Assembly (NCBI GenBank): GCA_037576215.1
Contig: JBANDB010000007.1
Location: 3,503,001-3,567,000 of the forward strand
DNA from: Armillaria gallica
Lineage: Eukaryota > Basidiomycota > Agaricomycetes > Agaricales > Physalacriaceae
DNA length: 64,000 nucleotides
Direction of reading: 5' to 3'
This document shows positions 46,128 to 56,746 of the stretch, piece after piece. The position numbers were made by a program, and so were the translations under genes. The notes below the pieces were generated by a model, which was not told where the DNA came from, did no database searches, and worked only from the letters and a program-made list of their open reading frames with translations. The first letter of the stretch is position 1. Each line of letters opens with the position of its first letter.

Positions 46128-47090
46128 AGTTGCGGCGGCGCACCACAGAGAGTCGAATCAGAGATTCTATGATGGACGAGTAGCATAACGTCGTGTACAG
46201 AACACTTCAACGGGTTTGATATAGAAACATACGCACTGAAATTGAGAATAAGCAGTCGGACCTAGTATCAGATTACTCGCACAGAAAGAAGTTAGTGATT
46301 CACGGAGAGGCGAGTCGGGCATGCGGACCGGACAAACCCGGACTTCCTTGTCGCTGACCTTGATCAACGTTGCTTATGCTTTCACTGGCATCCGATTTCC
46401 TCAGCCTCCTATAGCGAGCCAGCACAATTAGCACCTGCTATACTATCGCTACAATGCATGAACGCCGTTCCATACTGTCCAAAGATCCGCAGAAGAAAAT
46501 CCGACGCGTTCAAATTATTTTCCGAGCGAGTGTTACGTTCATTCCGTTCTGTATCGTACGAGGCCCGAGATCTCGCACGAACGCCATCATTCTGATAAGT
46601 ATGCTGTGTTCTTGACGTGTTTGTGGCTGCTCCTGTAGAGGCAACACCCTCATTCCACCATACCACCTGTCCTCATCGCTGCCCAGTCGTCGTTGATGTA
46701 TATTGGCAGGAACTTGATGGTGATGCTTTACCTACGCGTTATTTGGAATCTTGCCCATTTCCCGGTGGCGGGATACAACTATCGGCTGCTAGGACTGTCT
46801 TTGTCACGGGGTCGAGACTGACGGTGTCATGTCTTGCGCTCGGCTTCCGCAAACCCGCATTTCTTCGCAAGATGTCCGTGGAATGGGATAAAGGGACCCT
46901 CGTCACCGAAGAATCTACTCCAATATTTGCTTCGACCGCGTCCAACTTTTCCTGTTAACTTGTTGATTAAAATAAAGGAGAAAATTCTGCAGCTGCGCGG
47001 GAAAGTGATACGGCGAAGGTGAGTACAATTCACTTCGACCGTGTTCGACACCTAATACCCGACAATCATTCAAGATCCCGAAATACCTCA

Positions 47091-47880
47091 GTGCCATGTT
47101 CACAATATCTTTCTCTTCTCTTATGAGGTATGTATCGCTCTGACCTCAAAATACGCGAGATGGAACTGAGGTCTCATTTTGCAGAGATGACCAACTTCTT
47201 CTAAGCACAGCGGCATAAAACTTCATAGCACCTTGTCCGTGTAGTAATCAAACATCCAACGTCTTCCTTTCTTGTCATTGTTCTGTTTACACCACGAAAT
47301 CGATTCCCTTGATCGGCGTCTGTCTCATCTTGAGCGGTAACACGATATCAAGCTCTTTTGGTGGGTCATTCGAATCACTAAGCTAGATGGCCGGCAGCTG
47401 TGGCGTGCTCAAGTTACTCACAAAAAGTCAATAACAGTTGCCGGTTGTAGGGAAAACCGAACATGCTGAATGTGGGAGAGAATTCCCATCTTGTCGGTGA
47501 TCCCCCGATAGCTACCCATGGATCGGCGCTCGGAGCTAATGAAGAAGCCGCTGTCTATACATGGAGTTCCTCAACACCTCCGCGACTTGACCTTACTCGT
47601 GACCTCTTCGAATGGGTACCAAGTGTGTAATCTTAGTTGATATCTACATTGGCACTAATCATCAGTTACGAATTCGTAGGCTTGCACCTGCCTTCGCGTA
47701 ATACCACCGAATTGCAGTGTATAATGCTCGAGGGAAAATAGAAAGACACTACCGTCAACAGCAGACCACCGGGGGTAGCTGGCATCGGGTCACGGTTATG
47801 TGGTTTTCTTTTTCTCGGCTGTGCATACAGCATCTCATCAAAGTCGAAGCCATGATGCTGTAAGACAAACATCTACCGCG
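47091..47880. other. Upstream region of STAND gene 2
   Basis: No gene. From about 47560 it resembles the upstream region of STAND gene 1. Confidence 0.4.
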
Positions 47881-47884
47881 TGGT

Positions 47885-47892
47885 GTATATAT
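47885..47892 (+). promoter_or_regulatory. TATA box of STAND gene 2
   Basis: GTATATAT lies about 50 bases before the ATG at 47939, in the same setting as in copy 1. Confidence 0.6.
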
Positions 47893-47938
47893 GTACAGCA
47901 CCTTCTCTTCCACTACACCTCCATCGTCGAGCAGTGAG

Positions 47939-50900
47939 ATGGACAAACGGTGAGGCTCATTACGGTTTTTAGAATCGTTTGTGCTCATGAAATGGTAGAT
48001 ATTGCTTTCGTCGGATCAAAGGTACGGTCATTTCTACTTTCACATTCATGGTCTTTTCGCTAAGCGCCATTATGACCTAGCTATCGAACTACTCAACCTA
48101 CCCTCAGAATGGGATAAACGGTCGTATTATCTCAAGATATTTGCGGGAAATGTCTACGAAAAGACCAAGACGTACAAGGTGAAGAAGAAAGACCGCGGGA
48201 CAGCTTTGACACCCAGATGGACACTCGATCTTAATCTGTAAGGGTGTTAACATACCACTTGAGTCCTAGCTCATTGCATATTCAGGAACGACGTCGGAGA
48301 ATCTGAGACATTTGAAGTGGAAATATACTGCCGTCAGGACAAGGGAGAATATCGAAATCTTGGTTGTTCTGAGGCAATCATCCAAGATATTCTGATTGGT
48401 GAAAACGACAGTAAGCACCTTCTATTCTTCGCCGTCAGTATCCAAAATTTATGTGCTAGCTATCATCATACCCATACGTGGCAAGCTTTCCTGTGCCAAC
48501 GCCTCTTTGAAGATCTTCCGGGGCGACGCCACAGACTATTCTCGAATCACCCAATCGGCAAGTGAGGACCAAGACATGTCAGCCGCACCCCAGGGCGGTC
48601 CATCGAATATTGCAGATCCCGAAAGTCAGGATACCTCAGACTTGTCGGGTTTGCAACCCAAGGAAACCTCTGCGATGCCGGTGGAAGATTATTATGCAGC
48701 TGCGGAGGAAGTCGTTGGGGAAACCGTCAAGCTTAACTTTGAACGCTCGGAATGGATGTCCAGATTGATCGATGGTTTCGATATCGTGAAGAGTGTGGTT
48801 GATGCATTCACGAGCGTGAGCACGTTCCTTGCGATAAATTTCTAGGTTCTAATTGTGCATTGCCAGGCACACCCTGCTGCCTCAATTGCATGGGGTATCA
48901 TTTCCCCTTGTATTAATGTAAGTACCAGTCTTATCGGAAGCATGACAGTCAGCTGACCATGCATTTTCGGATAGGTCTTGAAGCAGCGGATAGAACGGGA
49001 TAACACTGTACTCCGACTGTACGAAGCCATGATCACGACCTACAAGGAGGCGAGCAACTACCGCCAGCTGTGGCAGGAAGAGCAGTTGCAACCGATCTAT
49101 AAAGCGTTGTTCCAGACCACGTCCGATTGCGGGATGTTTATCAAGAGATATACAAACAAAAATCGCATCAGTGTGTCCATCGTTCATTTCAAGACAGTGA
49201 TATCTAACACCTAGTTCAGAGCGCTTACTTTTACGGAACGTGACAGAGAATGCAGAAGAATTCATTCAAGGATTTGCGAATTTGCGCAACCAGTTGAAAT
49301 CGGGTGTAGCAAAGGACACGCTTGTCGCGACATTGGGTGTCAGAGTCAATGTTGATATACTTGGTATGTCCCTTCGAATCACTCAAGAATGTGCTCTGAA
49401 CCCAATCCGAGTAGCTATGGAGAGATTGCTGAAGAAACTAAAGCCCGAGCAGGAACTTGGTCCTAAATTGACGTGTATGCCTGGTACACGCAAGGAAACC
49501 ATCAAGTACTTGTTGACGTGGATTACCGACAGCGACGACAGCGTCCTTTGGTGTAGTGGTCTGGCAGGGACGGGCAAAAGTTCACTTGTCGGCACCCTCC
49601 ATAATCGTCTCTGCTTGGATATGAGCCGCCGTAGTCGCTTTGCTGCTTTCATTCGTTACGACAGAACCTCGTACCGGGATTCGTCAAGACTCATCACGTC
49701 CATTGCCTTCTCTTTGGGCATGTTCGATCATCGCATAGGCAATGCCATCACTCAAGCTTTGACTGCATCTCCTGTTGCAGCCAGATTGCCAGCATCCGAA
49801 TCATGTACCCAGTTCCGAATCCTCGTGCAGGATCCATTGGAGACGATTCCGGAATTACAAGATGAAGGGCCTTTGGTTGTCATCATTGATGGTCTTGATG
49901 AAAGCAATGTGTCGGAAGATTTGCTGGAAGTGCTTGCAAATGGATTTGGGCCCGAACTGCCATTCATGCGGCTCATTATCTCGAGTCGGCCCGAGGAAAA
50001 GATTGCTCGGGTTTTCAAGAACAGCCGGCATCTCCATCGCTATCCTCTAGATACCTCCTCAGAAGAGGTAAAACACGACATACGGCACTTCATCCAGCAA
50101 AAGCTTGTCAAAATCACAGACAAACACTTCTGGGGCGATCACAATGAGCAACAGGTTTTTGCTCAGCTGACTGAGCGGGCAAGCGGGCTGTTCATATGGG
50201 CTGCCACAGTCTGTTTATTCCTGTGCAATCATCCCAGTCGTAAGAGGCTCAAGATGATACTCGAAACTACGATTCCAGCAAATGCAACAGCAGCCCTGAC
50301 AAGTCTATATCAAACCGCGCTGGATGCCATCGTGTCAGAAGTACCAGGAGAGGACGAAGATGTCCGGCAATGCATTCATGCGGTTTTAGGTGCCCTGATT
50401 GTTCGCAAAGGCAACATGACGGTGCCTATGCTTCCTGAACTTGTTCTGCAAGAAGGAGAAGGAGCCTCTCTAGCACAGTCTATTGTTGACAAATTAGGAA
50501 GTGTGGTACAAGAGGATAAAGACGGGAACCTGGAGCTTATACACAAATCATTCGATGACTTTCTCCGGGATCATGGCCGCTGCGGGGATAGATGGTTTAT
50601 CGATGTCCAGGAGCATGAACAGAAGCTTGCTCGGCGATGTGTGTTATCCATGACGTCGTTTTTAAAAAATTGGACACCAACCACAGTTCAACTTGAACCT
50701 GTTCTTTCAGACATTGATGTCAGGAAGACCATACAGGATCACTACCGCCGTGTTGTGCCGTCCCACATTCGAGATTATGCTGTGAATGTTCTAGACTGGC
50801 ATCTTGACACCTTTGTTGAGCTTGGGATCAACACTTGCCGTCCCTTGTTCGATCGTTACTTCTTGTTTTGGCTCGAAATAATGCTTGCATTTGATTCTTC

Positions 50901-50988
50901 GCTTCCATGGCACAAGGTTATTTCTGCGGTCAACGTAAGCCATTCGTATGGAATACCGGACTGGTACGCTCTATTTCAAATGGAGTGA
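47939..50988 (+). CDS. STAND/NACHT NTPase (copy 2), truncated after the NTPase region
   Basis: Exons I read: 47939-47949, 48022-48237, 48286-48410, 48460-48815, 48867-48917, 48975-49170, 49220-49363, 49415-50934 (or to the stop at 50988). The N-terminal C2-like region (LPSEWDKRSYYLKIFAGNVY; TPRWTLDLNLNDVGESETFE) is open here, unlike copy 1. A helical region follows (SRLIDGFDIVKSVVDAFTSV; HPAASIAWGI), then the P-loop WCSGLAGTGKSSLVG (about 49550), Walker B LVVIIDGLDES (49875) and LIISSRPEEKIARVF. The intron donor after 50934 (GTAAGCC) equals that of copy 1, but no acceptor or propeller follows. The product therefore probably reads into the intron and ends at 50988. It may act as a C-terminally shortened sensor or be dead. 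Confidence 0.78.
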
Positions 50989-51656
50989 TGCCATAAGAAC
51001 CCCAGACACTGCGGATCGGATATGTTCCTGTGCCTTTTTTTTAATCAACCTCTTTTTTCCAACCCCGAATCCATAACCGGAAATAATACTTTCATAAATC
51101 CAACCGATACTTATGTAAGTGCCAAATATACGCCGAGCCGGGCCAGGCAAGGACGGAAGTCTTGATGTCCGGCCTCCGCACGTGGATTTAATGACAAAGG
51201 TTTTGAGAAATAATGCAATGAACATTATTGAGATAATGCTTGCAAGGCCCACATCAGGGACAGAGCCTGCTACGTTTACTCCCCTTGAAAGTATAATAGT
51301 ATCTTTGTGTTACCGTTCTGAATATCCTTGACTTCTGCAGAAGAGTTTCTATCATGGTAATTCTAATCTCATTTTGTGCAAAGAACTTATCATCATCAAA
51401 CGTCAAACTGGAAGTACTTATTAAATAAGCTCACACCTTCTCACAGAATCCCAGGCAGACTAGGCTTCGGCCGGTCAACTCCATGATAGTAACGGTCAGT
51501 CATATGTAAGCAGTGACAAGCCAAGTCATCGCCACACCGCATATTTTACCTTCAAGGAAGTATTTCAGCACTAGGCCGGGAGATTTTTCCGTAAATAGGA
51601 ATTTTCGTGACATCGGACTTCGGCTTTTCGTCAAATCTCAGAAACCGTCATCCCTC
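50989..51656. other. Intergenic, breakpoint after STAND gene 2
   Basis: Similarity to STAND gene 1 stops inside the intron just upstream, so a deletion or recombination point lies at about 50.95-51.0 kb. No gene seen. Confidence 0.45.
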
Positions 51657-51663
51657 TATAAAA
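51657..51663 (+). promoter_or_regulatory. TATA box of an orphan first exon
   Basis: TATAAAA, 74 bases before the ATG at 51737 and followed by a pyrimidine-rich stretch (51709-51717), a usual fungal promoter layout. Confidence 0.5.
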
Positions 51664-51736
51664 CCTATTAACGTAGCAGGAATAATACTCGCAAGGTCTT
51701 AGTATCTTTTTTTTACTAGCTTATCTCGGAGTCACC

Positions 51737-51904
51737 ATGCTCCTCTTCCACCGCTCCTTTCCTCGGTTACTGCGTCTTTCGGTGAGTGAAAATGCTTTCC
51801 ATTGTTCACCTGTGTCGCTTGTCTTTCGTGTTCTACTATTCATCAACCCTCCCCCCCTCCCGAATCTGTAGTTACTATACTATTACGGCCGTATATTCAC
51901 ATAA
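51737..51904 (+). CDS. Orphan first exon (15 codons) plus short second exon
   Basis: ATG in CACCATG context, 15 codons (MLLFHRSFPRLLRLS), then a GTGAGT donor (51782) and a CTGTAG acceptor (51871), a 90-bp intron. After splicing only ten more codons follow before TAA. The Arg-rich, acid-free start looks like a mitochondrial signal. The rest of the gene seems to have been replaced by the repeat that begins near 52.0 kb. Confidence 0.4.
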
Positions 51905-52184
51905 CCCGTAACAAGGGCCTGTAGTATGAAGATCTCTGAAGATGGCATATTTTCATCTGTAATCAGCCTTTGTCACAGTCAGAAAGGAATAGTAAGGTAT
52001 ACTGTTTGAAAAGAATCCCTATCGACTCCAATCATATCTGCATTCAACCAGAGCCCCATCGAATAAGCGTCCCCACGTGCGCTCATTGCGATAAGGAGTA
52101 ATCATCAGATCCACGTAATCGACCGGCATTCGGTCCGGGGAACAATAGGCGCCCACAAGCGCTCATTGCCCATATCGGGGCATC

Positions 52185-52332
52185 CCCGATGGCCAAAGTA
52201 CCTGGAAACAGGCATCGGACTCGATGACTAGCTCAGTCAGCACATTCTATTTTAGAACATCAACATCGATGATGGTTAAAGTAATCTAAGGCCCTTTGGG
52301 GCTAAGTGTACATCTTGCGCTTTATACCACTA
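52185..52332 (+). repeat. Dispersed repeat R, copy 1, left part
   Basis: Matches 55137-55308 in the same orientation (shared CCCCGATGGCCAAA, GGAAACAGGCATCGGACTCG, AGTGTACATCTTGCGCTTT). Just before it is a perfect hairpin ATCGGGG-CAT-CCCCGAT (52174-52190), of which the other copy keeps only the right half. Confidence 0.7.
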
Positions 52333-52539
52333 ATCTACTATACAACGAGTGAATGTGGGAACTCTGCTCTCATTGGCTACACAACTCGAGCTTTTCATTA
52401 GTTCTTAGGCCTGATATTCCATCATGTATTTGTTCTTCTCCCTGTCTTCCTCAGAGTTCCTCCCCACAGGTTGTACGAGTTCTGCCAGTATCTATAAACC
52501 AGCTTGCCAGGGTCTCCAGGCTACTTCCTCCCGGGGGTC

Positions 52540-53503
52540 TCTTCCTTCATTAATTATGGCCACCGACTGCTTTGAAGCATGCTTGGTATCGACGTTGACC
52601 TGGTAGTGCCGCGCAAGGTTCGTTTAGCTGCGAGCGCAGCGAGTCAAATTAGCTAACATGTTGAAGGTCGCAGTCCCCTGCAGGTGCTAAACAATTGTGA
52701 CTGCAAACTTTATGTTCCCCAGCTCGGTGCGTCCGAGGTCTCCGGTCATTCTATGCAAGCGCCTTTTCTGCGTGAGCAAAGGGTAGGTACTCTCTCTTTA
52801 CATACTATTACTATTTACACAACTCTCTTTGTAGGCCTCAAAAGTTGGAAGATGTCGTCTTCAAATTCAATATCCAGCTGACGTCGTCTCCCTTCGAATC
52901 ATTCAGCTACTAGTTCATGTTTGCCCTCAAATTGGGGGCTGACATCTTTTCTGAAGAAGCCACATTCGATGCTACAATTACGGTCATCCTGACAATGCCA
53001 CATGCCTACCAGCGCAAACTCTAGATAAGATACCGAATCGCTGGAGTAAATACGATTAATAAACCCTTGAGGAGTCCTACAGTGACATTACAGTACGGTT
53101 CGGAAATGAAGCTTGATCAGCTTGTACGGAGAACTCGAGAGAGACCTAGGGTATGTCTTATGCTCCATATGGTCTTGTTCAAACCATATTTCAGGAAATG
53201 TGACGATGGTTTACTCCCTGTAACAAGTTCAACGTCCCGAACTCAAAGGTTAAGCAAGATAACCTTGTGCGCACTCATCCCTGAGAATGAGAGCATTCAG
53301 AAGGTACTTTGTATTAGACCGTGTTGTAGTGTCGCAGAATCCTTGTGCTACATTTACAGGATCACGCTGTACACCTTCATCAACGCCAACCACCTATGTT
53401 CTGCATTAAGGTGATGTTTGAACTTTCCCATCGTTTGCTTCTCATTCAGACTGACCGTACTGCCCAGCATCAGCTTTCGCTAATGAAAACACAGAAGAAA
53501 TAA
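52540..53503 (+). pseudogene. Intron-bearing gene remnant of unknown function, inside repeat R
   Basis: Three well-formed introns: GTAGGT..TTTGTAG (52783-52834), GTATGT..TTTCAG (53151-53192), GTACTT..TTACAG (53304-53359). Protein-like pieces are FALKLGADIFSEEATFDATI and KPLRSPTVTLQYGSEMKLDQ (52920-53110) and, after the second intron, CDDGLLPVTSSTSRTQRLSK, ending TAA at 53501-53503. A TAG near 53023 and a frame mismatch at the second intron suggest it is no longer functional. Family not recognised. It lies in the 1.35-kb insertion that splits repeat R. Confidence 0.4.
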
Positions 53504-53686
53504 TTTGATCACAGACAACAGCAAGGAGCCTGGCAGGCAGCAAAGCGAGGGTAAGTCATCCCTGCCGAAGTCACTGGTGCCACATAAATTCGCATATACC
53601 AATATCTTATAGCTACATAAACGTGTTTGGGGTATTTTAGACTAGAAATCCAACTATTCACGGGTTCCCGCTAGTGGCAATCTAAT

Positions 53687-54390
53687 GGATCTGTATGTCG
53701 GTATTATGTGAGCATTTCAGAGGTTCGATCTCTGCGTTGAGCTGTGGTGGGTGCATAGTTGTTCGTGATTTGTGTGCGGCTTGACGCAGTGAAAAAGCTT
53801 TCAGTGGTGGATTGGGCGTACTTGGCTATTTCAATATCTGGCTTCGATGCACCAAAAATAGGCTCTGATGACTAAGCAGAGCATCGAGAACGATGCCTCG
53901 GTCTAAGTATTTTGGGCCATCGAGAATGGCAGTTCGAAATATTTACACTTAAATTTTGATCGCTGAATGTCTCTGAAGAATGTCAAGGCTTCGGTGGATG
54001 TGTATTGGTATAATCGATGATACCAGATAGACTTCATCGGCAAGTGATGGATGGCTGTCTCTGCGAGACGTCTGGCCGCCGTATAACGAATAAAGTTGGC
54101 ACATAACATTGTATGACCGATGGAAGCCCAATTAAAAGTCTGTGGGCTTGGGTGGGTTTGGAGAGCTACGAGTCCATAAATTAATGGAAGGCTGGAGCTC
54201 GCTAAGAATGGGGCATCCTATGGTTTTGCGATCGCTACCCATGGATACCCATTGATGCTCATAAGACTATTGTCGGTGCGTATCATCAATATTAATCGAT
54301 AAGGCAAACGTTTATTTGCTTGCTAGCTATACAGATTGAATACTTCCGGTAGCTACAGGCTTGCAATCTATCACACTCCCATACTTGGTG
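53687..54390 (+). repeat. Dispersed repeat R, copy 1, right part
   Basis: Matches 55318-56053 in the same orientation, from GGATCTGTATG to ATCACACTCCCAT. It includes the hairpin GCATCG-AGAA-CGATGC near 53882-53897. Confidence 0.75.
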
Positions 54391-55136
54391 CACGTGGTTT
54401 GAATTACCGGAATTATGAACCGTTGGAATGATATAGTTGATCTCTTTTAAAAACGCTCGACCCAAAATTTAAGGTTATCTGGCGTATTTGTCATGTCTAT
54501 AATTCCGTCCGGCCGATCTTGATTTCGTGGGCAAGTTCGAACTTGTATAATCACAAAAGGAAACGTACTGGGGTTCGTATAATTCGAATCGAACCCGGAA
54601 GACTTATTCTAACAAAATACAAAGGAGCAACACAGATAACGAACACTCAAGTCTTAGATGGTAGCCAATCAACGCAATAGCCTCCTGCCAGAAATAGGAC
54701 GCGAGGGTAGAGTCCATCCGGGAGCGCAGGATCATTTTGCAGATGAAAACTTGGAAAGATATGTAAAAGGTTTCGGGAAACTGAGTATTGTTAGGCAATG
54801 TAGACTGTTGATGACATGGTAACTACAGGAGTTTGCATGGAATCATTGTTTAGTATTGTGGGTACAATATAGCAGATGATGAAACCAGATGCAAGAGAGA
54901 AGGGAACAAGAGGTAAGGAACGCCACGGCGTCTTAATAGCCAGTTCGAAATGTGGAGTTTTTATGTGTTTTTTGTAAAATAAATAAAATAAAAAAGTTGA
55001 AATATGACCAAAGGTTGGTTCCTCATAAAGATACCCGGAAAATACAACATAAATGATGCAAGGATGACGAGGGTTTGCTGGATAAGACCCTATTGCACCA
55101 TAATGAGGGCCCTCAGTAGTGTCCCCTTGGGACTGT
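54391..55136. other. Between repeat copies; no gene seen
   Basis: AT-rich. Contains an inverted repeat GGGTTCG..CGAACCC near 54573-54598. A 64-codon minus frame (54604-54798) has no motif. Confidence 0.4.
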
Positions 55137-56053
55137 CATCCCCGATGGCCAAAAGTACATGGAAACAGGCATCGGACTCGATGCTTAGCTTAGTCAGCGA
55201 ATTCTTCTTTTAGAACATCAAAATCGATGATGACGATGATGGCGTCCATGTTTAAAGTAATCTAAGGCCCTATAGGGCTAAGTGTACATCTTGCGCTTTT
55301 GTACCACTAATAGTAATTTAACGGATCTGTATGTAAGGATATTGGTATTATGTGGGCATTTCTGAGTTTCGATTTCTTGTCTTGAGCTCTGGTGGGTGCA
55401 TAGTCCTTCGTGGTTGTGTGCGGTTTGGTGGAGTGAAAATGTTTGAATAGTGGATTGGGCATACTTGCCCATTTCAATATCCATACAATCCTTGCTAGGC
55501 ATGCAAATTGTCGCTTCGATGCACTAAAAATAGACTATGATGACTAAGCAGAGCATCGAGGCCGATGCCTCTGTCTAACTAATTTGGGCCATCGAGGATG
55601 GCAGTTCCGAATGTTCACATTTAAAGTTTGATGGCTGAATGTCTTTGAGCAATGTCAAGGCTTTGGTGGATGTGCATTGTTATAATCGATCACGACAGGT
55701 AGATTTCATTGGCAAGTGATGAATGGCTGTCTCTGCGAGACGTCTGGCCGCAGTATAACAGAGAAAGTTGGCAGATAACTTTGTATCACCGATGAAGCCC
55801 AGTTAAACGTCTGTGGGCTTGGGCGGGTTTGGAGAGATACCAGTCGATAAATCAATGGAAGGCTGTAGCTCGCTAAGAATAGGGCATCGCACGGTTTTGC
55901 GATCGCTACCTATGGATACCCATTGATGCTCACAGACTATTTTCGGTGCGTATCATCGATAGTAATCAATAAGACACACATTTATTTGCTAGCTAGCTCT
56001 ACAAATTGAATACACCGGGTAGCTACAGGCCTACAACCTATCACACTCCCATC
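55137..56053 (+). repeat. Dispersed repeat R, copy 2 (contiguous)
   Basis: The uninterrupted version of the repeat whose other copy is split between 52185-52332 and 53687-54390. The hairpin appears as GCATCG-AGGC-CGATGC, so the loop changed while the stem is kept. No coding frame of interest. Confidence 0.75.
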
Positions 56054-56746
56054 TCCTGTCCATACACGGGCATGCGGCTGTCGGCAGACTGAACCGCGAA
56101 CCTGGCTGGTTTTAACCATATATCCGTACTATAAGATAGAGCTTTAATGTACCGCATGCGAAAAAAAAGAGTGCGGCCAACGAAAACACATCAGACGTAG
56201 CAACCTGAAGCCGAAGTTGAACACATGTAAGTCACTCAGCCCAGGGGAAATTATAACTACGCACCTATGTGGAGGAGAGGCGAAATGGAGGAGATGGCGT
56301 GCAGGTCATCAATGAACTGGCGGCAATGGTTCCCAGCGAAGATGGTAACGCAGCAGGGAAGGGCAACATGTCGGGCTAGGGTCATGATGGTAAAGGGAGA
56401 GTATACTAACGTTAGTTACCAGTCGCTTGCAAAACCCCGCGCGAAGTTCTTGACGGTCCCGGTCATGATGAATCTATGCAGGCTCGAGAGCTCTCAGAGT
56501 ACGCTCAGCTTTGCCCAACTGCATCCATCAGCATCTCTATATATCCATGGACATCGATGGATTGATTGGTACTCGTGGGTGTCAATCCAGGCCTCTAGAC
56601 TTTCGACTGGGGATGGAGGTTGAGGATGACAGTTGTTTGGACGTGAGAACAATAAAAACACTTTCCCACGGTTGATCTCTTCTTTGTCACACAGTCATGT
56701 CCATAGAAGCACGGTATCCTATGAACGCAGGCAGTGAGCATTTTCC
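56054..56746. other. Intergenic before the JmjC-like gene
   Basis: A 118-codon plus frame (56267-56623) has no motif. The region may hold the promoter of the next gene, but no clear TATA box is seen near its ATG. Confidence 0.35.

Larger units (their letters stand above)
43725..47090 (+). repeat. Direct duplication block, copy 2
   Basis: Partner of 39247-41770 in the same orientation. It differs by having a longer central part (44794-46127) in place of the 254 bases of copy 1. Its right end lies about 850 bases before STAND gene 2. Confidence 0.75.

Noticed and set aside
54565..54600. GGTTCGATTCG on the minus strand as a tRNA T-arm
   Set aside because: The T-stem does not pair and no box A lies at a suitable distance. 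The sequence is part of a simple inverted repeat.
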